A DNA stretch of 24,068 nucleotides from an uncultured Frankiales bacterium. Its GTDB lineage: Bacteria; Actinomycetota; Actinomycetes; Mycobacteriales; SCTD01. Both the position numbers and the translations under genes were made by a program. Below, in pieces: positions 14,364-21,660 of the stretch. The stretch covers positions 1 to 24,068 of the forward strand of contig CAMLIA010000045.1 in assembly GCA_946479905.1 (NCBI GenBank), written 5' to 3'. The notes beneath the pieces are model-generated. The model saw only the letters and a program-made list of their open reading frames with translations. It ran no database searches and had not been told where the DNA came from. Numbering within the stretch: position 1 is the first letter of the stretch; every line of letters begins with the position of its first letter.

Positions 14364-16409
14364 TCAGGCGCGGTGGGGTACGCCGCTTCCGCGCGGTGCG
14401 GGGACGGTGGAGGGCAGCGGCCGCAGCCGTCCCGCCAGGTCGGGCGCGGGCACGGGACGCCCGAGCAGGTAGCCCTGGGCGCGTCGGCAGCCCAGGCCCT
14501 GCAGGACGTCGCGCTGCGCCTCCGTCTCGACGCCCTCGGCGATCGTGGAGATCCCGAGAGAGCTCGACAGCGCCAGGATCGCCTGCACGATCGCGAGGTC
14601 GTCCGCGTCCGTGCCGAGGCCGTCCACGAAGGTGCGGTCGATCTTCAGCACGTCCACCGGGAACCGCTTGAGGTAGGTCAACGACGAGTAGCCGGTGCCG
14701 AAGTCGTCGATGCTGATCCGCACACCGAGCCGCTTCAGGGCGTCGAGCACGCCGAGCGCCTCCTCGGCGTCGCGCATCAGCACGCTCTCGGTGATCTCGA
14801 GGGACAGCGCGGACGGCTCGACGCCGGTGCGGTCGAGGATCTCGGCGACCCGCTCCACCAGGTCCGGGCGCGCGAGCTGCACCCCGGAGAGGTTCACAGC
14901 CATCGTCAGGTGCGGTGCTGTCCGGTGCCAGTCGACGAGCTGGGTGCAGGCCTGTTCGAGCACCCACTCCCCCACCGGCACGATGAGACCCGTCTCCTCG
15001 GCGATCGAGATGATCTCGTTGGGCATGACGAGCCCGCGGGTGCGGTGCTGCCAGCGCAGCAGGGCCTCCACACCGGTGACGTGACCGGTGGCGAGGTCGA
15101 TGACGGGCTGGTAGTGCAGCCGGAGGTCGCCGGCGGTCAGGGCTCTGCGCAGCTCGACCTCGGTCTCGAGGCGGGCGAGCGCCTCCTCCCGCATGGTGTC
15201 GGCGAACAGCACCGACCGGCCGCGAGCGTCGCGCTTGGCGCGGTACATCGCGGCGTCGGCGTCGCGCAGCAGGTCACCCGGGCTGTCGTCAGGACTGCTC
15301 GACAGGGCGATGCCGGTGCTCACGCCGACGACGACCTCGGAGCCGTCGACGCGCACGGGCCCACTGATGCCCGCGGCCAGCCGCTCTGCGGTGTGGACCG
15401 CCTCAGCGGGGTGCTCGATGCCGTGGCACAGCACCACGAACTCGTCACCACCGAAGCGCGCGACGGTGTCGCCCGGGGCGACCAGGCGCTCGAGGCGAGC
15501 CGCGAGCTCGATGAGCACGTCGTCACCGGCGTCGTGACCCAGACCGTCGTTGATCACCTTGAAGTGGTCGATGTCGAGGAACAGCACCGCCACCTGGCCA
15601 CCCCCGCGACGCAGCGCGGCCAGCGACTGGGTGAGGCGGTCGACGAACAGCGCGCGGTTGGGCAGGCCGGTGAGGCGGTCGTGCAGTCCCTCCCGGACCA
15701 GCTGCTCCTCGATCTCCCGCCGTTGCGTGATGTCCCAGCAGATGCCGATCATCCGCGCCGGATTGCCTTCAGCGTCGGTGACGACCTCGCCCCAGCTGGC
15801 CAGGGTGCGGACCTGGCCGTCCGGCCAGACCACCCGCTCCTCCATCTCGAAGGGCTCGAGGGTCTCCAGGGAGTGCTGGTGCACGGCGATCACGTGCTCC
15901 CGGTCGTCCGGGTGCAGCATCGACAGGAACACCTCGTAGCTGGCCATGAACGACTGCGGCTCGCGACCGTAGATGCGGTACAGCTGGTCGCTCCACGTGT
16001 TGGTGTTCGTGGCGATCTCGAAGTCGTAGCTGCCCACCTGGGAGATGCGCTGCGCCTCGACGAGCCGGCGCTCGCTCTTCTCGAGAGCCTGCAGCCTGCG
16101 GTCCCTCGTCAGCGCGACCCCGAGCACCTCTGCCAGCTTGACCAGGAAGTCGTGGTCCGCGTCGGTCGGCGCGCCCGTGAGCCGCAGCACGCCGTACATC
16201 CGGCCGTCGTCACCTCGTACGGCGATGTCGTCCGGCCGGGCGTCCGCCTCGTCGCAGGCCACGTAGCCTGCCGACAGGCCGGGCAGCACCACGCCGACGA
16301 GCGCCTCCGCCTGGTCCAGGACGTCCTGGATCGGCTTGTCGGCGAGCGCGAGCGCGAGCAGCGCGCGTTCGCGCGCGCTCCCGTCGTCCGAACGGTCCGT
16401 GTTGACCAC
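14364..16409 (-). CDS. PAS-GGDEF-EAL cyclic-di-GMP turnover protein
   Basis: The 681-aa protein starts at GTG 16409 with GGGAGG 8 bases upstream. Domains in order: an N-terminal helical, possibly GAF-like region (about 15-105), a PAS domain with PAC-like end (about 115-230), a GGDEF domain with intact GGDEF at 320-324, and an EAL domain with E448-A-L and DDFGTG (568-573). The diguanylate cyclase inhibitory site is lost: A311-P-G-D314 replaces RxxD. Both catalytic signatures look usable, so it may make and degrade c-di-GMP under PAS control. No transmembrane helix is seen, so it is cytoplasmic. It lies 113 bp downstream of the class V PLP gene on the same strand. Confidence 0.93.
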   Translation of the reverse strand: MVNTDRSDDGSARERALLALALADKPIQDVLDQAEALVGVVLPGLSAGYVACDEADARPDDIAVRGDDGRMYGVLRLTGAPTDADHDFLVKLAEVLGVALTRDRRLQALEKSERRLVEAQRISQVGSYDFEIATNTNTWSDQLYRIYGREPQSFMASYEVFLSMLHPDDREHVIAVHQHSLETLEPFEMEERVVWPDGQVRTLASWGEVVTDAEGNPARMIGICWDITQRREIEEQLVREGLHDRLTGLPNRALFVDRLTQSLAALRRGGGQVAVLFLDIDHFKVINDGLGHDAGDDVLIELAARLERLVAPGDTVARFGGDEFVVLCHGIEHPAEAVHTAERLAAGISGPVRVDGSEVVVGVSTGIALSSSPDDSPGDLLRDADAAMYRAKRDARGRSVLFADTMREEALARLETEVELRRALTAGDLRLHYQPVIDLATGHVTGVEALLRWQHRTRGLVMPNEIISIAEETGLIVPVGEWVLEQACTQLVDWHRTAPHLTMAVNLSGVQLARPDLVERVAEILDRTGVEPSALSLEITESVLMRDAEEALGVLDALKRLGVRISIDDFGTGYSSLTYLKRFPVDVLKIDRTFVDGLGTDADDLAIVQAILALSSSLGISTIAEGVETEAQRDVLQGLGCRRAQGYLLGRPVPAPDLAGRLRPLPSTVPAPRGSGVPHRA

Positions 16410-16522
16410 GCTTGGAACCTCCCAGCCGAGTGTCGGCCGACGAACGGGCCCTCGTCATGATCCGGAAGGACTAGTCCCATTCGCGATGCGACGGGAGGAG
16501 TTGTGGCGAATTGCTCGTTGCC
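16410..16522. other. Spacer with two short palindromes, no gene
   Basis: This 113-bp spacer upstream of the GGDEF-EAL gene contains palindromes GTCGGCCGAC (16432-16441) and GGACTAGTCC (16468-16477). A loose TTCGC/GCGAA pair (16480-16510) follows the end of the thiol-type operon. These could be an operator and a weak terminator, but neither is convincing, and I see no clear -10/-35 pair. Confidence 0.3.
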
Positions 16523-17689
16523 TCACCCGAGCTGGTTCATCGCCTCCGCCAGCCGCCCGATCTCCTCGTCGGTCACGAAGAAGTGCGGAGCGACCCGCAC
16601 GTAGCCGGCACGGGCAGACGTGACGAACCCCCGACCCAGCAGACCCTCGACGAGCTCCTCGGGCGGTCGACGCCGCGACAGCACGCACAGGATGCCCGAC
16701 CGGTTCCCCGGGGGATGGCGCACCGGGACGAACAGAGCCGGGTCGAGCTGGTCGGTCAGCAGGTCCAGCAGGCGCAGGATCTCCTCGCGGATGGCGTCGA
16801 CGCCGTACCGCAGGTGGATCTCGGAGATCGACGCCTCGAGCGCGGCCACGAGCGCCGGCGAGGCCGTCGCGTACTCGAACCGCTTGGCCGTCCGGTGCGG
16901 CGCCCACGCGTGGTCGAGGTAGTCGGTGCCCTGGGTCATCGTCTCGGCCCCGACGACGACGTGCTCGAGCTTGTCCCGGAACGCGGGGCTCGTGTACATC
17001 AGCCCGCTCCCGATCGGCCCGAGCAGCCACTTCCACCCGGGCGCCGCCACCGCGGCGACGCCGTGCCGATCGGGTTCGAGCGGCAGCGCGCCGAGGCTCT
17101 GCGCCGCGTCGAGCACCAGGTCCACGCCGTGCGCGCGACAGATGCTCGTCACGGCGTCGAGGTCCAGGGCGAAGCCGCTCGCGAACTGCACGGTGCTCAG
17201 CGCCACGACCCGGGTCCGCGGGGTGATGAGCCGCTCGAGGTCGTCGAGGGAGAAGGCGCACGGGCGCTCGCCGCAATCGTCATTGCCGGGGGTGGTGACG
17301 TTGGGCAGCTGGACCAGCCGCACGCCCCGGCCGGCGAGGTTGCGCCAGGGGTAGTGGTTGGCCGGGTACTCGTGGACGTAGCTGATCACCTCGTCGCCGG
17401 GCCGGAACGGATAGCCGGCAGCGATGAGCGAGACGCCTTCGGTCGTGTTGCGCTGGAAGGAGACGTTGTCCGCGCTGGTGGCCAGCAACCGTGCGGCAGT
17501 GGTGTGGAACCGGTCGAGCGTCTCGTCGTAGGAGCGGAAGACCAGGCCGCCGATGTCTGCCTGCAGCTGTGCCGCCGCCACCATCCGCTCCACGGCGACC
17601 GCCGGCAGCGGAGAGGCACCGCACGCGAGCAGGAAGACGTGGTGCTCCTTGCCCGGGAACGAGGTCGTGCTCTTGTCGAAGGCGGCCAT
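16523..17689 (-). CDS. Class V aminotransferase-fold PLP enzyme, not a classical cysteine desulfurase
   Basis: The 388-aa protein has the fold-type I class V pattern: NTTEG for the PLP phosphate (81-85), H106-E-Y-P, D194 with Q197 (LVLDAAQSLG) for the pyridine ring, and Schiff-base lysine K220 in PGWKW. The C-terminus ends R365-V-A-P-H-F as in SufS and isopenicillin N epimerase relatives. However, the R-x-G-H-H-C loop that carries the desulfurase cysteine reads TSARAGYVRV with no Cys. It is therefore more likely a C-S lyase (EgtE-like), epimerase or other amino-acid-modifying enzyme. Its ATG shares one base with the BshB-like stop (TGATG), making it the third gene of the bshA-bshB operon. A role in tailoring the amino acid or thiol is inferred from this context only. 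Confidence 0.85.
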   Translation of the reverse strand: MAAFDKSTTSFPGKEHHVFLLACGASPLPAVAVERMVAAAQLQADIGGLVFRSYDETLDRFHTTAARLLATSADNVSFQRNTTEGVSLIAAGYPFRPGDEVISYVHEYPANHYPWRNLAGRGVRLVQLPNVTTPGNDDCGERPCAFSLDDLERLITPRTRVVALSTVQFASGFALDLDAVTSICRAHGVDLVLDAAQSLGALPLEPDRHGVAAVAAPGWKWLLGPIGSGLMYTSPAFRDKLEHVVVGAETMTQGTDYLDHAWAPHRTAKRFEYATASPALVAALEASISEIHLRYGVDAIREEILRLLDLLTDQLDPALFVPVRHPPGNRSGILCVLSRRRPPEELVEGLLGRGFVTSARAGYVRVAPHFFVTDEEIGRLAEAMNQLG

Positions 17690-18405
17690 CAGCCGAGCAG
17701 GTTCTGGAGGAGCACCGGACCGTCGGTGTCGAACGGCTCGCCGAAGGCGACGCCGGCCATGCTGCCGAAGTGCACGGCGCGCGCCTCCAGCATGGCGACG
17801 AACCGGCCGTCGTTCAGCGCTGTGGACTCGTCACCGGCACCGCGCGACACCTGGCTCTCGTACACCCGGAGCAGTCTGCGGCGCGCCTCCCAGACCGAGC
17901 CGACGTCGACGACCACAGCGGGCTCGAACGGCGTGTGCAGCATGTACCGGTAGACCCGGGTCGGCCGGTGCGGCGCACCACTGCCGTAGCGCCGGACCCC
18001 GGCCAGGAAGCACGCGTCGCGCACCAGGCGTGCCGCCGCGACATGGTCGGGATGCCGGTCGTCCCCGAACGGCGCGAGGACGACACGCGGACGCAGCTCG
18101 CGCAGCGCGCCGACCACGGCATCCCGGTGCGACTCGTGGACGCCGAGCCCACCGTCCGGCAGCGAGAGGCCGAGCCGCGCCGTGAGACCCATGAGGTCGC
18201 TCGCGGCGTCTCGTTCCAGGGCACGCCGCTCCAGGTTCCCGTTCGTCGACAGCTCTCCGTCGGAGAGGTCGACGATCGCGGTCGAGAGCCCACCCGCTGC
18301 TGCGGCGAGCATCGTGCCGCCGCAGAACAGCTCGACGTCGTCGGGGTGCGGTGCGAACGCGACGACATCGACACCGTCGACACCGCCGTCGTCAGCGCGC
18401 GGCAC
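17689..18405 (-). CDS. bshB1: Bacillithiol-type deacetylase BshB1 (PIG-L family)
   Basis: The 238-aa product matches the usual BshB1 length. PIG-L zinc ligands are present in FAPHPDD (17-23: H20, D23) and in RHPDH (117-121: H121); D22 is the likely base. BshB1-type features include GELSTNG (50-56), LAPFGDDRHPDH (110-121), PHRPTRVYRYMLH (145-157), FEPAVVVDV (160-168) and an ARAVHFGSMAGVAFGEPF end (208-225). MshB of mycothiol synthesis is longer and lacks this C-terminal pattern. BshB1 removes the acetyl group from GlcNAc-malate to give GlcN-malate. The GTG start at 18405 overlaps the BshA-like gene by 14 bases; upstream starts lie inside that gene and give a non-homologous N-terminus. Confidence 0.9.
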   Translation of the reverse strand: MPRADDGGVDGVDVVAFAPHPDDVELFCGGTMLAAAAGGLSTAIVDLSDGELSTNGNLERRALERDAASDLMGLTARLGLSLPDGGLGVHESHRDAVVGALRELRPRVVLAPFGDDRHPDHVAAARLVRDACFLAGVRRYGSGAPHRPTRVYRYMLHTPFEPAVVVDVGSVWEARRRLLRVYESQVSRGAGDESTALNDGRFVAMLEARAVHFGSMAGVAFGEPFDTDGPVLLQNLLG

Positions 18406-19465
18406 TGCGGATCCCGTTCGAGGCCAGGGCCGGGCTGTAGACGGCCTCGTAGCGCTCGACAGCAGCGGCCACGGAGAACGCTCGAGCGCGCTCGGCGGCA
18501 GCACGGCGCAGACCGAGCCGGAGCGCGTGGTCGGTCAGGACCCGGCGGACCAGCTCGGCCGCCGCGGTGTGGTCGCCCTGCGCGTAGAGCAGCGCGGTGC
18601 GGCCGTGCTCGGCGAGCTCGGCGAACCCCCCGACAGCGGTCCCGACGACGGCGAGCCCGCCTGCCATCGCCTCCAGCGCCGCCAGGCAGAAGCTCTCCTC
18701 GAGCGAGCTCATGACCAGGACGTCGCACTGGGCGAGCAGCTGCCCGACGTCGGCGCGGAGGCCGAGGACGCGCACGTGGCGCTCGAGCCGCGCCTTCCGA
18801 AGAAGGGACCTCACTCCCGGCAGCTCGGGTCCGTCGCCGATCAGCCAGAGCTCCGCATCGTGCTGCTCCCGCACGGCGGCGAAGATCCGGGCGACGCCCT
18901 GCGGGTCCTTGACCGGCCGGAAGGTCGAGACGTGGACGAGCCGCGGACGCCGACCCCCCGCGCGCGGATCCGTGAAGTCGAGGCTGCGGGGGACGTCCCC
19001 CGCGTCGATGAAGTTCGGGATCACCGTCGGCCGGCGCTCGAGCCGCAGTCGCTCATGAGCGACGGCGGCATAGGGGCGGGAGACGGTGGTCCACTCGTCG
19101 GTGTGCCGCAGCGCGTCGATCGCCTCGTGGTCAGGCGGATGGGTGACGTCGGTGCCGTGCAGCGTGCCAACGAACAGCGGCGCCGCCGGACCAAGCCGGC
19201 GCTTGAGTCCGCGCACGAGGTGCGCGAACGGCCACGCGTAGTGGTAGTGCAGCACCTGGACGCCGTTGTCGCGGATGGCCGCCTCGACGCGGTGCTCGAG
19301 CTGAGCCAGCCGCCACCGGTCCCAGGTCGGCTCGAGCGTCATCCGCCAGGGCCCGGCGGGCACGACCGACACCCGGTGCCCGCGGTGCTCGAGCGCGTCG
19401 GCGAGGCGCAGGGCGACTCGCGAGCTGCCTCCCGGGCCGGTGTGGCAGAGCATCGCGATACTCAT
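18392..19465 (-). CDS. bshA: BshA-like glycosyltransferase (GT4 family)
   Basis: The 357-aa GT-B enzyme begins with the BshA-style loop HTGPGGSSRVALRLADAL (8-25). It has LHYHYAWPFAH (72-82), TLHGTDVTHP (101-110), PNFIDAGD (150-157), VHVSTFRPVKD (177-187), the donor loop IGDGPE (209-214), and the EX7E acidic pair E257/E265 in LEESFCLAALEAMA. NFID, TLHGTD and FRPVKD are hallmarks of BshA (GlcNAc transfer from UDP-GlcNAc to L-malate) rather than MshA. It is first in a three-gene overlapping operon with the BshB1-like deacetylase and the PLP enzyme, divergent from the BshC fusion gene. No clear ribosome binding site precedes ATG 19465, so the message may be leaderless. Weaker match regions (residues 38-60) could mean a different acceptor. 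Confidence 0.85.
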   Translation of the reverse strand: MSIAMLCHTGPGGSSRVALRLADALEHRGHRVSVVPAGPWRMTLEPTWDRWRLAQLEHRVEAAIRDNGVQVLHYHYAWPFAHLVRGLKRRLGPAAPLFVGTLHGTDVTHPPDHEAIDALRHTDEWTTVSRPYAAVAHERLRLERRPTVIPNFIDAGDVPRSLDFTDPRAGGRRPRLVHVSTFRPVKDPQGVARIFAAVREQHDAELWLIGDGPELPGVRSLLRKARLERHVRVLGLRADVGQLLAQCDVLVMSSLEESFCLAALEAMAGGLAVVGTAVGGFAELAEHGRTALLYAQGDHTAAAELVRRVLTDHALRLGLRRAAAERARAFSVAAAVERYEAVYSPALASNGIRSAAR

Positions 19466-19563
19466 GGCGAGAAGTTACAGGCAGCCAGCGGCAGCAAGGC
19501 GTGCGACGCCCGACCGAGATCGGCTTCCTTGACTGCCCCGAGGGGGTGGTTGATCGTGCAGCC
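19466..19563. promoter_or_regulatory. Divergent promoter region of the bacillithiol-like locus
   Basis: The 98 bp between the bshA start and the preferred methyltransferase-bshC start must hold both promoters. On the plus strand TTGACT (19529-19534) is followed after 17 bp by a poor -10 GATCGT (19552-19557), which would place transcription start close to ATG 19564, a leaderless message. On the minus strand TAACTT (complement of 19474-19479) is a weak -10 candidate for bshA. No strong operator dyad is visible. Confidence 0.3.
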
Positions 19564-21660
19564 ATGTCGCTGCTCGAGTCGGAGAGGGTGCCCACCGCCG
19601 GCGCCAGCAACTCCGAGGCGGCAGCGGCCGGGCTGTGGGACGCGCTCGACACCGTGCAGTGCGGTCATCCGGAGATCGTCAGCGACTTCCTGACCGCGGT
19701 TCAGCCGGGCGGCAGCATCGTCGACCTCGGCTGCTGGAGCGGGTCGATCGCCGCGCTCGCCGCCCGGTGCATCGACGGCGGCGGCGCGCCGTGGACGTCC
19801 TACGTCGGCATCGATGTCGTCCCGGCGGCCGCGCAGCGGTTCCGCTCGCTGCATGCCGGGAGGCCGCGCACCATCGCGATAGCCGGTGACGTGCGCGCAC
19901 TGCCGCTGCCGGACGACTGCGCGGACGTCGTCCTGTGCCTGTTCGTCCTCCAGGACATGGAGGGCTACCGCGCTGACGGGCTGCGCGCGCTCCGCGAGAT
20001 CGCCCGCATCGCGCGCCCCGGCGCCCAGCTGCTGTTCGGCCTGACCGTGCACGCCCTGCAGGAGGAGAACACCCACTACGTCGTCAAGAAGCTGCGCAGG
20101 GAGGGCATCCCGGAGAAGCCGACGCACCACTGGCACGGTCCCGAGTACCTGAAGGCGTTGCGGGCGAGCGGGTTCCGCCTCACCCACGTTGACGGGTTCG
20201 GGCCCAACGAGCGCGGCTTCGTCGAGCTCTACGTGCGGGCCGTCGCCGACGACGGTCCGGCACCCGGTGAGGCAGGGGTGCCGGTCGGGGTGCTGCCCGG
20301 CGCACCGCGCGTGTACGTCGACTACGTCCACCGCTTCGAACGGGTCGCGCAGGCGTACCAGCACGACTTCCACGACCCGGCGTCGTTCGATCGCGCCGCA
20401 GCCACCGCCGCGGCACGGGTGCTGCCGCGGGACGCCGTGGCAGACGTCCTGCTCGAGCAGCACGCGCTCCTCCATGCCGGTGACGCCGCCCGGCAGAACA
20501 TCGAGCGGTTGCGCGATCGCGAGTCGGTCGCGGTGCTGACCGGCCAGCAGCCGGCTCTCTTCGGCGGGCCGTTGTACAACCTCTACAAGGCGGCGACGTG
20601 CGTGCAGCTCGCGCGCCGGCTGGAGGCGACCACCGGCCGGCCGCACGTGCCGGTGTTCTGGATCGCCAACGACGACCACCTGCTCGCCGCCGTCGATCAC
20701 GTGCACGCCGTCGCCGACGACGGCAGCCTCGTCCGGATCGCCTGGGAGCACGGGCGCCAGCACACCACGGAGCCGATCAGCGAGGTGCGACTCGACGAGA
20801 GCGTCGACCGGGCGGTCGAGGCCCTCACCCGCAGCAGCGGTTCGCCCGCCGCCGCGCTCGCGGCGGCCACCTTCCGTGCGGGTGAGCGGCTCTCGGACTG
20901 CTTCGGCCGCTTCCTGGCTGCGAGCTTCGAGCACGACGGTCTGGTCGTCGTCGATCCGAGCGATGTCCGGCTGCGCCGGCTGGGGATGCCCCGCCTTGCG
21001 GCCGAGCTCGACTTCCCGTCGCCGAGCGCTGTCGCGGCGCGAACGGCGACCGAGTGGCTGGCTGCGCAGGGGTACGCAGCCCAGGTCGCACTTCGCGATG
21101 ACCGGCTCGGGCTGTTCTACGGGCGACGGCAGCGGTTCCGCCTCCGCGCGACGGAGTCGGGCTGTCAGATCACGCAGGGCACGGCCGAAGCCGACTGGGA
21201 CAGCGTGCGCGCGTCGCTCTCAGCCGCGCCGCAGGACTTCAGCCCGAACGTGCTGCTGCGCCCGCTCTACCAGGACGCTCTGTTCCCGACCGCCGCCTAC
21301 GTCGCAGGGCCGAGCGAGATCGCGTACTTCGCCCAGCTCAGTCCGGTGTACGCCCGCTTCGGCCTGCCGATGCCGGTGATCTACCCACGCAAGACCGCCA
21401 CCCTGTTGAGCCCCCGCGCCCAGGAGGAGCTGCGCGCCGCGGGACTGCACGTCGCCGACGTCTTCCGCGACGGGGCGGCACTCGGGCCGGAGGCGTTCGC
21501 GAGCACCGACCGCCGATGGCTGCACGCGTACCTCACACCCGGTGGCAGCCCGCAGGAGCGGGTGCTCGGCGCCGCGTGCGTCCCGACCGCGGAGGCGCTC
21601 GCGCGTCTGTCGCTCGACGTGCTCGACCACCAAGTCATCCCCACGAGCGACCGTGCCTGA
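19564..21660 (+). CDS. bshC: Fusion of SAM-dependent methyltransferase and BshC cysteine-adding enzyme
   Basis: The 698-aa protein has two parts. Residues 30-228 are a class I methyltransferase: SAM-binding IVDLGCWSGS (52-61), acidic D84 in VGIDVVP, GDVRALPLPDD (108-118). A Gly/Pro linker (229-247) leads to a BshC domain with VLTGQQPALFGGPLYNLYKA (324-343), VPVFWIANDDH (362-372), FSPNVLLRPLYQD (559-571) and GLPMPVIYPRKTATLL (600-615). BshC ligates cysteine to GlcN-malate. The BshC part is about 450 residues rather than about 540: after TATLLSP and FRDG it passes almost directly to the terminal GGSPQERVLG block, so the usual C-terminal coiled coil seems missing. ATG 19564 is chosen; in-frame GTGs at 19501 and 19546 would extend it by 21 or 6 residues. 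It overlaps the next gene by 8 bases. Confidence 0.9.
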   Translation: MSLLESERVPTAGASNSEAAAAGLWDALDTVQCGHPEIVSDFLTAVQPGGSIVDLGCWSGSIAALAARCIDGGGAPWTSYVGIDVVPAAAQRFRSLHAGRPRTIAIAGDVRALPLPDDCADVVLCLFVLQDMEGYRADGLRALREIARIARPGAQLLFGLTVHALQEENTHYVVKKLRREGIPEKPTHHWHGPEYLKALRASGFRLTHVDGFGPNERGFVELYVRAVADDGPAPGEAGVPVGVLPGAPRVYVDYVHRFERVAQAYQHDFHDPASFDRAAATAAARVLPRDAVADVLLEQHALLHAGDAARQNIERLRDRESVAVLTGQQPALFGGPLYNLYKAATCVQLARRLEATTGRPHVPVFWIANDDHLLAAVDHVHAVADDGSLVRIAWEHGRQHTTEPISEVRLDESVDRAVEALTRSSGSPAAALAAATFRAGERLSDCFGRFLAASFEHDGLVVVDPSDVRLRRLGMPRLAAELDFPSPSAVAARTATEWLAAQGYAAQVALRDDRLGLFYGRRQRFRLRATESGCQITQGTAEADWDSVRASLSAAPQDFSPNVLLRPLYQDALFPTAAYVAGPSEIAYFAQLSPVYARFGLPMPVIYPRKTATLLSPRAQEELRAAGLHVADVFRDGAALGPEAFASTDRRWLHAYLTPGGSPQERVLGAACVPTAEALARLSLDVLDHQVIPTSDRA

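Noticed and set aside
14343..16460. A 705-codon open frame on the plus strand
   Set aside because: It is antisense to the GGDEF-EAL gene, whose domains are unmistakable; the predicted protein is low-complexity His/Arg/Val-rich, typical of GC-rich shadow frames.
16523..17689. Assignment of the class V PLP enzyme as a SufS/NifS cysteine desulfurase
   Set aside because: The catalytic cysteine loop is absent, and no suf or isc genes are nearby.
17689..19465. Interpretation of the glycosyltransferase and PIG-L as mycothiol MshA and MshB
   Set aside because: BshA-type motifs (TLHGTD, NFID, FRPVKD), the short BshB1-type length and C-terminal pattern, and an adjacent BshC all favour the bacillithiol pathway.
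19462..20934. A 490-codon minus-strand frame opposite the methyltransferase-bshC gene
   Set aside because: Composition is shadow-like, and the plus strand carries clear methyltransferase and BshC motifs.
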